NCBI RefSeq assembly: GCF_011039175.1
Contig: NZ_JAAKEN010000001.1
Span: forward strand, 342,787 to 406,786
Direction: 5' to 3'
Source: Slackia sp. ZJ119
GTDB lineage: Bacteria; Actinomycetota; Coriobacteriia; Coriobacteriales; Eggerthellaceae
Length of the DNA stretch: 64,000 nt
The notes below the pieces were generated by a model. That model was not told the origin of the DNA. It did not search any database and saw only the letters and a list, made by a program, of their open reading frames with translations. Positions 35,921 to 45,053 of the stretch are shown in pieces (positions within the stretch are counted from its first letter, which is position 1; every line of letters starts with the position of its first letter). The position numbers and the translations under genes are program-made.

Positions 35921-36175
35921 TATGTGGAAATTGTGTAGTGGAGATATTTCGGGAAGCTTCCGGGGGTTCAAGCATCAATTTGCTATTATCCTCAGTCGGA
36001 GATAATCAAAAATGAGGTAAATATGCGGTTATTTCATGCGAAAAAAGGGTGGACTGCATCGAAAAGGGGGCTCGGAAGGCGCGTTTTGGCCCCCGAAAGT
36101 CGGTTTTTGCGCCAAAAAGATGCGGAACAGTGCTGATTCAGTAGGAAGAATCTCCAACACACATATTCTTCACAT
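35921..36175 (+). repeat. Family-I MITE-like repeat, copy E
   Basis: A 255-bp copy. The dyad is TTATCCTCAGTCGGAGATAA. TIR-R contains GAATCTCCAACACACATATT. Its 3' flank CAAGCGCCCTTCGCAAGGAC continues to a GATCAGCGTTTC half palindrome of family III at ~36228. Confidence 0.82.
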
Positions 36176-36374
36176 AAGCAAGCGCCCTTCGCAAGGACGG
36201 CAGCTCTTCGTGCCGCACGTCGGCTTTGATCAGCGTTTCTTTAGGGAAACAAAACCGCAGATAGGGGTGCGGTCGTGCAGCCTGCCCGCGCCTGTTTTGC
36301 GTGCAGGCGCACATCGACGTCCCGTCGGCGCGATCGTCGTCCCGCGGCTCTGGCCGGCGTGCAAAGGTCCAGCG

Positions 36375-36615
36375 AATGTCCGCTTATGCAGGGCGGAATC
36401 GGCCGTATTTGCCCCGCCCGAGGCCCTCCTGTCCGCCCTTCCCAGAATGTGCTTCGAAAAAGGCCAGGTCAGAGACGCGGTCGAATGCCTCAAGAAAACG
36501 CTAACGAAAAAGCAAGAGGACATTTTCTCGACGCTTGCATCGGAGCGGACATTGACCGGGCCTTTTGCAGCGAAAGCGTGAATGGATGTCCGCTCAAAAT
36601 GCATAATCGGACATT
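36375..36615. repeat. Family-V inverted-repeat element (single copy seen)
   Basis: AATGTCCGCTTATGCA (36375-36390) and TGCATAATCGGACATT (36600-36615) match at 15 of 16 positions. Inner CGGACATT and ATGTCCG boxes repeat the theme. The centre carries CCAGGTCAGA, as in family IV. No gene is supported in 36176-36931 outside the repeats. Confidence 0.55.
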
Positions 36616-36931
36616 TGCCGCCCCTCGCGCGGCGAGAACCGCGGTCGGTGTCCCCTGGCCTTGCCGGGGCGTCGTGCCAAGGCGGTCGTAACCAGGTGAA
36701 GCCGGCGACAAGGTATGCGTTGAGCGTCCGGCCTCTTCCGAGGCCTCTTGCGCCTTCTTTTGTCATGTACCGTAAAGGGACAATAAAGCACGCGTGCCGC
36801 CAAGGCGTGTCACGAATGGTCCGTTTTCTGTAATAACTGGCAGCAGCCAGCGACCTTCCCAAATGTGGCGACCGCTACAATCTATAAGTGGAGATTTGCA
36901 GAATATTTGTGTCTTTTGGAGGTCCTTCCGC

Positions 36932-39503
36932 ATGATGAAACGCATTATGGCAAGCCTTTTGGCGCTTGTCATGTCCTTCTCGCTTTGTCCCTCGGTGGTA
37001 TTTGCCGCTCCGGGGGGGGGGTTCTTCAAGTGAAGGCGGTGTGGCTGCGCTAGATGATTCGGAGGCTGCGAGCACTCAGTATGAAGCCTCTTGTAACGGT
37101 AAAGACTACGCAACTCTTAAAAAAGCCCTCGCTGCAGCTAAAGATGGTGACACTGTAACGCTGCTGAAGGATGTGGAAACGACAGGAAACACTTTTATCA
37201 GAAAGAGCATTACGCTCGATCTTGGCGGTAAAAAAATTACCAATGTCGGTGGCGATAAAAAAGCCCAAAGTGCCCTTGCCATTATCGACGTGGGTATTAC
37301 GGTTACTGTGAAGAACGGTTTCTTGGAGGGAGGAATTGTTAGCACTGTCTGGGTTAATAAGACTGCAGATCTAACACTGAGGAAGGTCACTATCACTGCG
37401 AAGCCAGAAAAACGTGGTGTCTATAGGAAACAAGGTGGCGATCTCACGCTGGAAGGCTGCACCATTACTTCGACGGGCGTAAATGGGAGGGGCATCGATA
37501 ATGCTGGAGATGGGGGGCTTATCACGCTGAAAGGCTGTACCGTTACTGCAAATGATGAGGCGGGCGGCATCTATGATTTTGGAGTCGATAGCTCTTTCGA
37601 GTTATCGAATTGCACCGTAAAAGGCGATTACTGGGCTATCTATCACAACGGTGAAACTGGCGGCTTCAATCTGAATGCGACCAAAAGTGAAATCGTTGCG
37701 ATCGAAGATAAGGTGTCCAATGCCTGCGCGATGTACATATCAGGCACTGAGGATAATTTAAATACCATCAATCTGGAGGGCTGTACCGTCACCGGTCCTA
37801 CTGGTATCGAGGGCAAATACACGAACATGACCCTTACCGACTGCGACATTGAGGTGACCAGGGAGGTCGATGACGCCGGCTTTTCGCAAAGCGGCAACGG
37901 TTCTACTGGTCTGGGCTTCGCCGTGGTGTCTACGGACAACTCCGTAAAGCCGGAAGATCCGAAGCCTGTTGCGGACATCAAAATCAACGGCGGTGAATAT
38001 AAGGGTCTCATCGGCCTGAGCCAGCTTATCAAGGAGGCGGATTATCCCCATTTTACGGAAGCTACGTACTCCATCACCGGTGGCGCTTTCGATCGCGATC
38101 CGAACGCTTACACCAACGGGGTCGTATACGCTCCGAATGCGACAGGCCTTTACGTCAAATGCGAGCACTACAATACGCAGACGACGACCGCAGGCTCGTA
38201 TTCCGCGACCTGTGGCGCTTCCGGCTCTACGGGCACCACTACTTGCAACACGTGCGGCCGGGTTGTGACTTACGGCCACACCATCCCCGCCACCGGCGAC
38301 CATACCTACGGCGAGTGGAAGACGACCAAGGAGGCCACCGAGGCCGAGCCCGGGTCCCAGGAGCGCTCCTGCTCCGTCTGCGGCGCGAAGGAGGCCCAGG
38401 AGACGCCGGCGCTCGGCCACGCTCCCTCCGAGGCCTGGAAGTCCGACGCCAACGACCACTGGAAGGTCTGCGAGGGCTGCGGCGCCGAGCTGGAGAAGGC
38501 CGCCCACTCCTTCGGCGAGTGGGAGACGACCAAGGAGGCCACCGAGCTTGAGCCCGGCGAGAAGGCCCGCTCCTGCGACGTCTGCGGCGCCGTCGAGACC
38601 GAAGAGCTGCCGGCCTTGGGGCACAAGCCCTCCGAGGCCTGGCAGTCCGACGCCAACGACCACTGGAAGGTCTGCGAGGGCTGCGGCGCCGAGCTCGAGC
38701 GTGCCGCCCACGCGTACGGCGAGTGGAAGACGGCCAAGGAGGCCACGACGGAGGCCGCGGGCTTGCGCGAGCGCTCCTGCGCGGCGTGCGGCTACGTGCA
38801 GTCCGAAGAGACGCCCAAGCTCGCTCCCGCCGTCCCCGAGGGGGGCTCGGGCTGGGTGGAGTCCGAAGACGGCGAGTGGGGCTACGTCGACGCCGGCGAG
38901 CCGGTCGACCAAGGCTGGAAGGAAGTGGACGGCGAGTGGTACTACTTCGAGCAGGAGGCCATGCAGACCGGCTGGGCCCAGGTCGAGGGCGAGTGGTACT
39001 ACTTGGAAGAGTCCGGCAAGATGGACACCGGCTGGAAAGAAGTGGACGGCGACTGGTACTACCTCGAGGACACGGGCAAGATGGCCACGGGCTGGCAGCA
39101 GGTAGGCGGCGAGTGGTACCACCTCGGGAAGTCCGGCAGGATGGACACGGGCTGGAAGAAGGACGGCGGGACGTGGTACTACCTCAACGGCGCCGGCGAG
39201 GGCACGGAGGGCTCCATGGCCACCGGCTGGAAGAAGGTCGGCGGCGAGTGGTACTACATGAGCGGCTCCGGCGCGATGCGCTCGGGCTGGCAGAAGCTTG
39301 GCGGCAAGTGGTACCTCCTGAACGCCGCGCACGACGGCACGTTCGGCGCCATGCTCGAGGGCTGGCAGCGCGTCGACGCCTCGACGGGCGTGCCGACCTC
39401 GGCGAACTCCTGGTACTACCTCAACCCCGGCTCCGGCGCCATGGCCGCGGGCAGGTGGGTCGGCGGCTACTACGTCGACGCCTCCGGTCGCTGGGTCCGC
39501 TAG
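36932..39503 (+). CDS. Secreted beta-helix wall-binding protein, out of frame at a G10 tract (putatively phase-variable)
   Basis: ATG at 36932 with GGAGG upstream encodes a clear signal peptide (MMKRIMASLLALVMSFSLC, cleavage near FAA-P). It then stops after 33 codons because of ten G at 37012-37021. Removing one G joins it to the long open frame and gives 856 residues. The mature part starts with a right-handed beta-helix region (TLKKALAAAKDGDTVTLLKD, DLGGKKITN, repeats to ~37 kb+1.1). Then come three CSVCG/CEGCG-containing repeats with GEWKTTKEAT (38.3-38.8 kb) and about nine wall-binding repeats (GWKEVDGEWYYLE type). The first 1.1 kb is clearly lower in GC than the rest. Likely an adhesin or glycan-binding protein. 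Confidence 0.8.
37012..37021 (+). repeat. Poly-G tract (G10), slippage site
   Basis: Ten consecutive G directly after the predicted signal-peptide cleavage region. G9 (or G12) would be in frame; G10 is OFF. Confidence 0.8.
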
Positions 39504-39550
39504 CGGACGCCTGAACCAACGATAGAGGGGCCTCTCCGAAGGCCCGCAAG

Positions 39551-39576
39551 CAAGGCCGCGCACCCGCGCGGCCTTG
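39551..39576 (+). terminator. Hairpin after the beta-helix protein gene
   Basis: CAAGGCCGCGC pairs with GCGCGGCCTTG (11 bp), 48 bp after the stop; no U-run. Confidence 0.5.
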
Positions 39577-39585
39577 CCGCTTCTG

Positions 39586-39659
39586 GAGCTGACAGAGGGA
39601 CGGGGTATTCGTCAGCTCGGCTCGCCGAGCTGACGAATACCCCGTCCCTCTGTCAGCTC
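39586..39659. repeat. 74-bp near-perfect palindrome, copy 2
   Basis: GAGCTGACAGAGGGACGGGG... mirrors ...CCCCGTCCCTCTGTCAGCTC with 36 of 37 positions matching. It shares the GACAG-N-GGGACGGGGT core with the element at 35055. It lies between two surface-protein genes and could also act as a terminator. Confidence 0.8.
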
Positions 39660-39782
39660 TCCGTCGCGCTCTGATTGGCCGCCTCACCACGAGAAACGGC
39701 TGCACCTGTGCACCTGTGTGGATTCGCTCTGCCCGGCGTGGTAGTATGGCGATGAGGCGAATTGAAGAGACAGGGGAACATC

Positions 39783-42413
39783 ATGGGCAAACCACGCTTT
39801 GGTCGCGCCGTGTCGTCGCTGATGGCGGCGGTGCTGACGGTTTCGATGGTGCCGGCGCCGGCCTTTGCGGACGCGAACGGCGACGAGGCGGCATCTGCGC
39901 CGCCGCCGGCGGAAGCTGCGGCCACGGAATCCACCGCGACCGCGGCCGACCCCGCCGTCACGGCTTCCGCTGCTACCGCGGCCGAGTCTGCTGCCATGGC
40001 CACCACCGCCACCACGGCCGACCCCGCTGCCACGGCCACCGCCGCGACTGCAGCTTCGGCTTCCGCTGCGACTGCAGCCACCACCGCTACGACGGCCGCT
40101 GCTGCTGCAACCGCGGAAGAGCAAGCGCCGCTCAAAGCGTTCGTTCCAGAACCAGGCACGGTTCCAGATTCTGACGAGCTGTTCGCGCAACACGTCGAGC
40201 GCACGTTGTACGCCGAGGCGGGCGCCGACGCGCCGACGCTGTACGGCTCGTTCGGGGAGACGCGCTTCACGGGCCTCGGCCGCATCTTCTACGACGAGAT
40301 CAAGGCGGGCATTCGGCGCATCGCGTCGGGCGAACAGTCAAACGCCGTCATCGAGGTGCCGCTGCAAGGCCGCGAAGGCGAGCTTGAAAAACCGCGGTCC
40401 GAGTGGAGCGAAGCCGAGCTCAACGAGCTTTTCGGCGCGGTGTTCTATGCGCTTCTGGCCGACTGCCCCTACGACCTGTATTGGTTCGACAAGGTCGAAG
40501 GAATTATGACCGGCATGATAAACAATACGGGGTCTTTGTACCACACGCCGCGCTTCGAGTTCATCGTCTCGCAGGATTACGCCGCTGCGGGCGCGACCAC
40601 GCAGGGCGGGTATCCTCTGACGGTGAACGCGACCAAGGCTCGCGCGGCGGCCAAAACGGCCCAGGCTGCGCAAAACGTCGTGAACAGCGCCAGCGGGCTG
40701 ACCGACGCCAAGAAGATCGAGGCGTATCGGGACTGGGTGTGCAACGCGGTTTCCTACGACCGGTCAGCCACGAGCTCGAGCGTGGCGTACGGCGACCCGT
40801 GGCAGATCATCAACGTGTTCGACGGCAACTCGTCCACGAACGTGGTGTGCGAGGGCTATGCGAAGGCGCTGCAGTACCTGTGCGACCTGACCCGCTTCTC
40901 CGATGCGGCAAGCGCCTGCTACACGGTTTCCGGCGAACTGAAAAACTCCTGGTCGCAGGCGGTGGGCGAGCCTCATATGTGGAACGTTTTGACGTTGCGG
41001 TCAAGCAGCGGGAAGACGGCGAACTATCTGGTCGACCTCACGAACACCGACGGCGGCCAGGCGGGAGCGGCCTTGTCGTCCGGCGTGTTTTTGAACGGGG
41101 CGAAGGAAGGCTCGATCAGCCGCGGCTATGCGTTTTCTCGCACGTCCGGCCAGCTGGTGTACGTGTACGATCCCGAGCAGAAGGCGCTCTACGGCACCGG
41201 GGCGGGAAGCGTCTTGAATCTGGCGACCGCCGATTTCGTGCCGCCTGCGGCAGACGTCCAAACAAAGCTTGCCGTGGCGACCGAGCCGGCCGCGCAGGCG
41301 CAGACGACGTACGGCACGCCGGTTTCGCTTTCCGCCTCGGCAAACAAGAGCGGCGCGACCTGCCAGTGGTTCCGCGCGTCTTCTCCGACGGCGGTGGGGA
41401 CGAAAATCGTCGGCGCCACGGCGACGACGTATCGCACGCCGGCCGCCCAAGCCGCAGGCACTACCTATTACTATTGTGAGTTTTCGCTTGCAGGCCAGAA
41501 GGCGACCACGCGCCGCGCCCGCGTGACGGTGGCGCCCAAGACGGTGACCGCAAGCATCGTCGGCAGCGCGTCGAAGACCTACGACGCCACGAAGGCCGTG
41601 AACGGGTCCAACCGGCTGTCCATCGCGCTTTCCGGCGTGCTTTCCGCTGATCAGCGCACGGTTGCGGCGGTGGCGGGCAGCTACGAGTACGACAGCGCCC
41701 AAGCCGGCGTGCGCACGATCATCGCCCGCAACATCCGCCTGACCGGCAAGGCGGCGGCGAACTATCGGCTGAGCAGCACGCAGGCGTCGAAGGGCGGGTT
41801 TTCCATCGCGCGGCGCACGGTGACCGTGACGCCGGTGTCCGGCCAGTCGAAGGTGCAGGGCGCAAAGGACCCGGTGCTGAAGTACCGGGCCGCCGGCTTG
41901 GTCGGCCGCGACAGGCTGACCGGCGCGTTGTCCCGCCAGGCGGGCGAGAAGGCAGGCTCGTACAACATCGTTCGCGGGAAGCTGGCTGTGCCGCAGAACT
42001 ACACGCTGGCGTTCAAGACGGGCGTGAAGTTCACCATCAAGGCGAAGGCCGCTTCCGGCTCGTGGAAGAAGTCGGGCGGCAAGTACTGGTATCAGAAGGC
42101 CGACGGGTCGTATCCGAGAAACGCCTGGCACAAGGTCGGCGGCGCATGGTATCACTTCGACAAGTCCGGCTACATGCAGACCGGCTGGCTGAAGCTTGGC
42201 AAAACGTGGTACTACCTGAAGAGCAGTGGCGCGATGACCACCGGCTGGAAGCAGATCGGGAAAGCGTGGTACTACTTCAACGGGTCGGGCGCCATGGCGT
42301 CGGGCCGGTGGGTCGGCGACTATTACCTGCAGAAGTCGGGCGTGATGGTCACGAACCAATGGATCGGGAAGTACTGGGTCGACGGCTCGGGGAAGTACAC
42401 GAAGCGCCGGTAG
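39783..42413 (+). CDS. Secreted transglutaminase-like wall-binding protein
   Basis: An 876-residue protein starting at ATG 39783 (AGGGGA upstream). Signal peptide to ~residue 30 (SSLMAAVLTVSMVPAPAFA), then an Ala/Thr-rich low-complexity stalk. The transglutaminase-like core has Cys356 (VVCEGYAKALQYL), His398 (EPHMWNVL) and Asp418 (YLVDLTNTD), an intact triad. YDG- and MBG-like beta domains follow (SKTYDATKAV, GAKDPVLKYRAAGL), and about six wall-binding repeats end the protein. It may cross-link or process wall peptides or glycans. Unlike the two other surface proteins it has no poly-G tract and its frame is intact. Confidence 0.88.
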   Translation: MGKPRFGRAVSSLMAAVLTVSMVPAPAFADANGDEAASAPPPAEAAATESTATAADPAVTASAATAAESAAMATTATTADPAATATAATAASASAATAATTATTAAAAATAEEQAPLKAFVPEPGTVPDSDELFAQHVERTLYAEAGADAPTLYGSFGETRFTGLGRIFYDEIKAGIRRIASGEQSNAVIEVPLQGREGELEKPRSEWSEAELNELFGAVFYALLADCPYDLYWFDKVEGIMTGMINNTGSLYHTPRFEFIVSQDYAAAGATTQGGYPLTVNATKARAAAKTAQAAQNVVNSASGLTDAKKIEAYRDWVCNAVSYDRSATSSSVAYGDPWQIINVFDGNSSTNVVCEGYAKALQYLCDLTRFSDAASACYTVSGELKNSWSQAVGEPHMWNVLTLRSSSGKTANYLVDLTNTDGGQAGAALSSGVFLNGAKEGSISRGYAFSRTSGQLVYVYDPEQKALYGTGAGSVLNLATADFVPPAADVQTKLAVATEPAAQAQTTYGTPVSLSASANKSGATCQWFRASSPTAVGTKIVGATATTYRTPAAQAAGTTYYYCEFSLAGQKATTRRARVTVAPKTVTASIVGSASKTYDATKAVNGSNRLSIALSGVLSADQRTVAAVAGSYEYDSAQAGVRTIIARNIRLTGKAAANYRLSSTQASKGGFSIARRTVTVTPVSGQSKVQGAKDPVLKYRAAGLVGRDRLTGALSRQAGEKAGSYNIVRGKLAVPQNYTLAFKTGVKFTIKAKAASGSWKKSGGKYWYQKADGSYPRNAWHKVGGAWYHFDKSGYMQTGWLKLGKTWYYLKSSGAMTTGWKQIGKAWYYFNGSGAMASGRWVGDYYLQKSGVMVTNQWIGKYWVDGSGKYTKRR

Positions 42414-42607
42414 CGGCAAAGCCCGGCGCCGGCGAAGGGGCGCGGCGGAGTGCGGCGTGAACCGCGAGGGCGCCTGACCTTGCACCCGCGCACACTCGGC
42501 GGCCCGCGTGCAGCACCCCGCGCGTGCAGCACCCGGCGGCGCGTACAACACCCGGCGGCGCCGATGAGGGACGCCGGGTTTTGTGCACGCGCACAACGAA
42601 ACAGGCA

Positions 42608-42649
42608 AGGCGCCCGTCGGGGCAAAACTTTCGGCGGGCGCCTTCGTTT
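42608..42649 (+). terminator. Rho-independent terminator after the transglutaminase-like gene
   Basis: AAGGCGCCCG (42608-42617) pairs with CGGGCGCCTT (42634-42643), then CGTTTT. Confidence 0.75.
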
Positions 42650-42701
42650 TAAGACGGCGTTACATCTTGTGGCTGTTTTCGGACGCGTTCTTCGCGAGGG
42701 A

Positions 42702-42707
42702 TATAAT
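42702..42707 (+). promoter_or_regulatory. -10 element of guaA
   Basis: Perfect TATAAT 88 bp before the GTG start. The -35 is unclear. No purine-riboswitch structure was recognised in the leader. Confidence 0.45.
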
Positions 42708-42794
42708 AGTGCGCTGGTTTTTGTCGGCGGATGTGCGCCCGATGCGCCTGCGCCTGCCGTGTCCGTGTTTGCCCTGCATCCTAAGGAGATTGCC

Positions 42795-44384
42795 GTGCCT
42801 GAAGTCACCCCTGATCAGAAAGTCGTCGTGTTGGATTTCGGCGCCCAGTACGGCCAGCTTATCGCGCGACGCGTGCGCGATCTGCACGTGTATTCGGAGA
42901 TCGTGCCGTGCGACGTGACGGCGGCCGAGCTTGCGCAGACGGCGCCTGCGGCGATCATCCTGTCCGGCGGCCCGGCAAGCGTGTACGCCGACGACGCGCC
43001 AACGGTCGATCCGGCCATCTTCGAACTGGGCATTCCGGTGCTGGGCTTTTGCTATGGGCAGCAGATCATGGCGGTTGCGCTCGGCGGCGAGGTGGGGCAC
43101 ACGGAGGCGGGCGAGTACGGCCCGGCGCAGCTCACGCGCATGGGGGAGTCGCGCCTGCTCGACGCAACCCCCGGTCAGCAGACCGTGTGGATGAGCCACC
43201 GCGACGCCGTGCGCCGCGTGCCCGACGGGTTCGTGGTGACGGCGGCCACCGAGACGTGTCCCGTGGCGGCCATGGAATGCCCCGAGCGGCGCCTGTTCGC
43301 CACGCAGTTCCATCCCGAGGTGCGCCACACGCCGTTCGGCAACGCGATGCTGTCGAACTTCCTGTTCGGCGTGTGCGGCCTTGAGCGCACGTGGACGATG
43401 GACGGCATCATCGACGACGCCGTGGAAGCCATCCGCAGCCAAGCGGGAAGCGACCGCGTCATTTTGGGCCTTTCGGGCGGCGTGGACTCAAGCGTGGTGG
43501 CCGCTCTGTGCGCACGGGCCATCGGCAAGCAGCTGACCTGCGTTTTTGTGAACCACGGGCTGCTTCGCAAGGACGAGCCCGAGCAGGTCGAGGCGGTGTT
43601 CTCGAAGCAGTTCGACGTCGATTTCGTCCACGTGCACGCCGAGCAGCGCTATCTGGAGCTGCTGGCGGGCGTGACGGACCCGGAGGAAAAGCGCCGCATC
43701 ATCGGCGAGCAGTTCTGGAAAGAGTTCTTTGCCGTCGCCGAGCAGCTTGACGGCGTGAAGTTTTTGGCGCAGGGGACCATCTATCCCGACATCATCGAAT
43801 CGGGCGTGCGCAAGACCGGTGGGAAGGCGTCGACCATCAAGAGCCATCACAACCTGATACCGTTCCCGGACGGGGTGTCGTTCGACCTCATCGAGCCGCT
43901 CGACCACTTCTTCAAAGACGAGGTGCGGGCGCTCGGCACGGCGCTCGGGCTGCCGGACCCCATCGTGCATCGGCAGCCGTTCCCGGGACCCGGGCTTGCC
44001 ATCCGCATCATCGGCGACGTGACCGCCGAGAAGCTCGGCATCCTGAAGGACGCCGACGCCATCGTGCGCGAAGAGCTGGACGTATATAACGAACGTTTGT
44101 TCGAAGAAACTGGCGAGCGCAACGGCCCGCACGCCGTGTGGCAGTACTTCGCCGTGCTGCCCGACATTCGCAGCGTGGGCGTCATGGGCGACGAGCGCAC
44201 CTACGCGCGTCCGGTGATCCTGCGGGCCGTGGAAAGCAGCGACGCCATGACCGCCGACTGGGCACGCCTGCCCTACGACGTCCTGGCGCGAATCAGCAGC
44301 CGCATCGTCGCCGAGGTCCCCGGCGTGAACCGCGTGGTCTACGACATAACAAGCAAACCCCCCGCGACGATCGAATGGGAATAG
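42795..44384 (+). CDS. guaA: GMP synthase (glutamine-hydrolysing)
   Basis: A 529-residue enzyme from a GTG start with AAGGAG 6 nt upstream. The class I amidotransferase domain has Cys in GFCYGQQIMA and the His-Glu pair in FHPEV. The ATP pyrophosphatase has the P-loop LGLSGGVDSSVVAAL. The C-terminal dimer domain ends with VNRVVYDITSKPPATIEWE. It converts XMP to GMP in purine synthesis. The last 17 bases before the stop (44364-44380) are duplicated at 46730-46746, marking an integration site. Confidence 0.97.
   Translation: MPEVTPDQKVVVLDFGAQYGQLIARRVRDLHVYSEIVPCDVTAAELAQTAPAAIILSGGPASVYADDAPTVDPAIFELGIPVLGFCYGQQIMAVALGGEVGHTEAGEYGPAQLTRMGESRLLDATPGQQTVWMSHRDAVRRVPDGFVVTAATETCPVAAMECPERRLFATQFHPEVRHTPFGNAMLSNFLFGVCGLERTWTMDGIIDDAVEAIRSQAGSDRVILGLSGGVDSSVVAALCARAIGKQLTCVFVNHGLLRKDEPEQVEAVFSKQFDVDFVHVHAEQRYLELLAGVTDPEEKRRIIGEQFWKEFFAVAEQLDGVKFLAQGTIYPDIIESGVRKTGGKASTIKSHHNLIPFPDGVSFDLIEPLDHFFKDEVRALGTALGLPDPIVHRQPFPGPGLAIRIIGDVTAEKLGILKDADAIVREELDVYNERLFEETGERNGPHAVWQYFAVLPDIRSVGVMGDERTYARPVILRAVESSDAMTADWARLPYDVLARISSRIVAEVPGVNRVVYDITSKPPATIEWE
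44364..44380 (+). repeat. attL-like direct repeat at the guaA 3' end
   Basis: GCGACGATCGAATGGGA, the codons for ATIEW(E). An identical copy lies at 46730-46746. The 3' end of guaA is a known integration hotspot for genomic islands in many bacteria. Confidence 0.75.
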
Positions 44385-45053
44385 GCGAACGCTCGCTTGC
44401 GAGCTTCTCATCCGGTTTACTCCCGAGACGTCGGCTTTTCTCGTTCGCGAAGGTGACTGAAATCTGCAAGCCACCGGTAAAATATGTCATTTTGAGTAGG
44501 TCCTTTGGAACCCCAAAGGGCCTACGTTCTCCCAGGTAAGATATCTGGAGCACTGCTTTTCCCCTCTAGATTGCTAATTCTGAAATAGGCGACGTGCGAC
44601 AGGGAAAAGCGGTGCGCTCCGTGGCTCGGTAAAGCCACCAGAAACCATCAATTGGGATTGTGAAAACGACTGAGTTCACGAAACAGTATCACTTTGAACT
44701 CACCCCCTTTTCGGGGGTCTGAAAACTGCGTTTCCCCAGGAAAACGGTAGGGAGTAAGTTTTTTGGCGATACTGCGATTTTAAGGGGTTCCAAGACCGTT
44801 TTTGTGTGGTCTGCCACTCGGTTTTACAGTATCGGCTGCCGCGCACGAGCCGTCGAAAATGCGTCACCTTCGTCTCCTCGGCTCTAAGCCTCGGAAACTC
44901 CCACACTGGATACGTCGTTGCTTGCCCGCTGTCCAACCTTGCTCTGACCTACTCTAACCTGATCTGCCCGCAGGTTAGAGTTCCCATCTGCGGAAGCGAA
45001 GCGGCAGCAGCTTGTTGCGTCGTTTTACTCTGCCTACTCTAACCTACTCTGAC
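44385..45053. other. Left part of the guaA island: no recognisable gene, several hairpins
   Basis: The 669-bp stretch is less GC-rich than the surroundings. A 13-bp stem lies at 44496-44525 (GTAGG-TCCTTTGG with CCAAAGG-GCCTAC). Another is CTCTAACCTG/CAGGTTAGAG at 44952-44980, with CTACTCTAACCT-type direct repeats around it. Short frames on both strands lack ribosome-binding sites and family features. Confidence 0.5.

Noticed and set aside
42708..42794. Purine riboswitch in the guaA leader
   Set aside because: No three-way-junction pattern or conserved loop sequences are visible in this short GC-rich leader.
44700..45042. Possible small genes on both strands in the left part of the guaA island
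   Set aside because: No ribosome-binding sites, no family features, and the frames cross hairpins and direct repeats.
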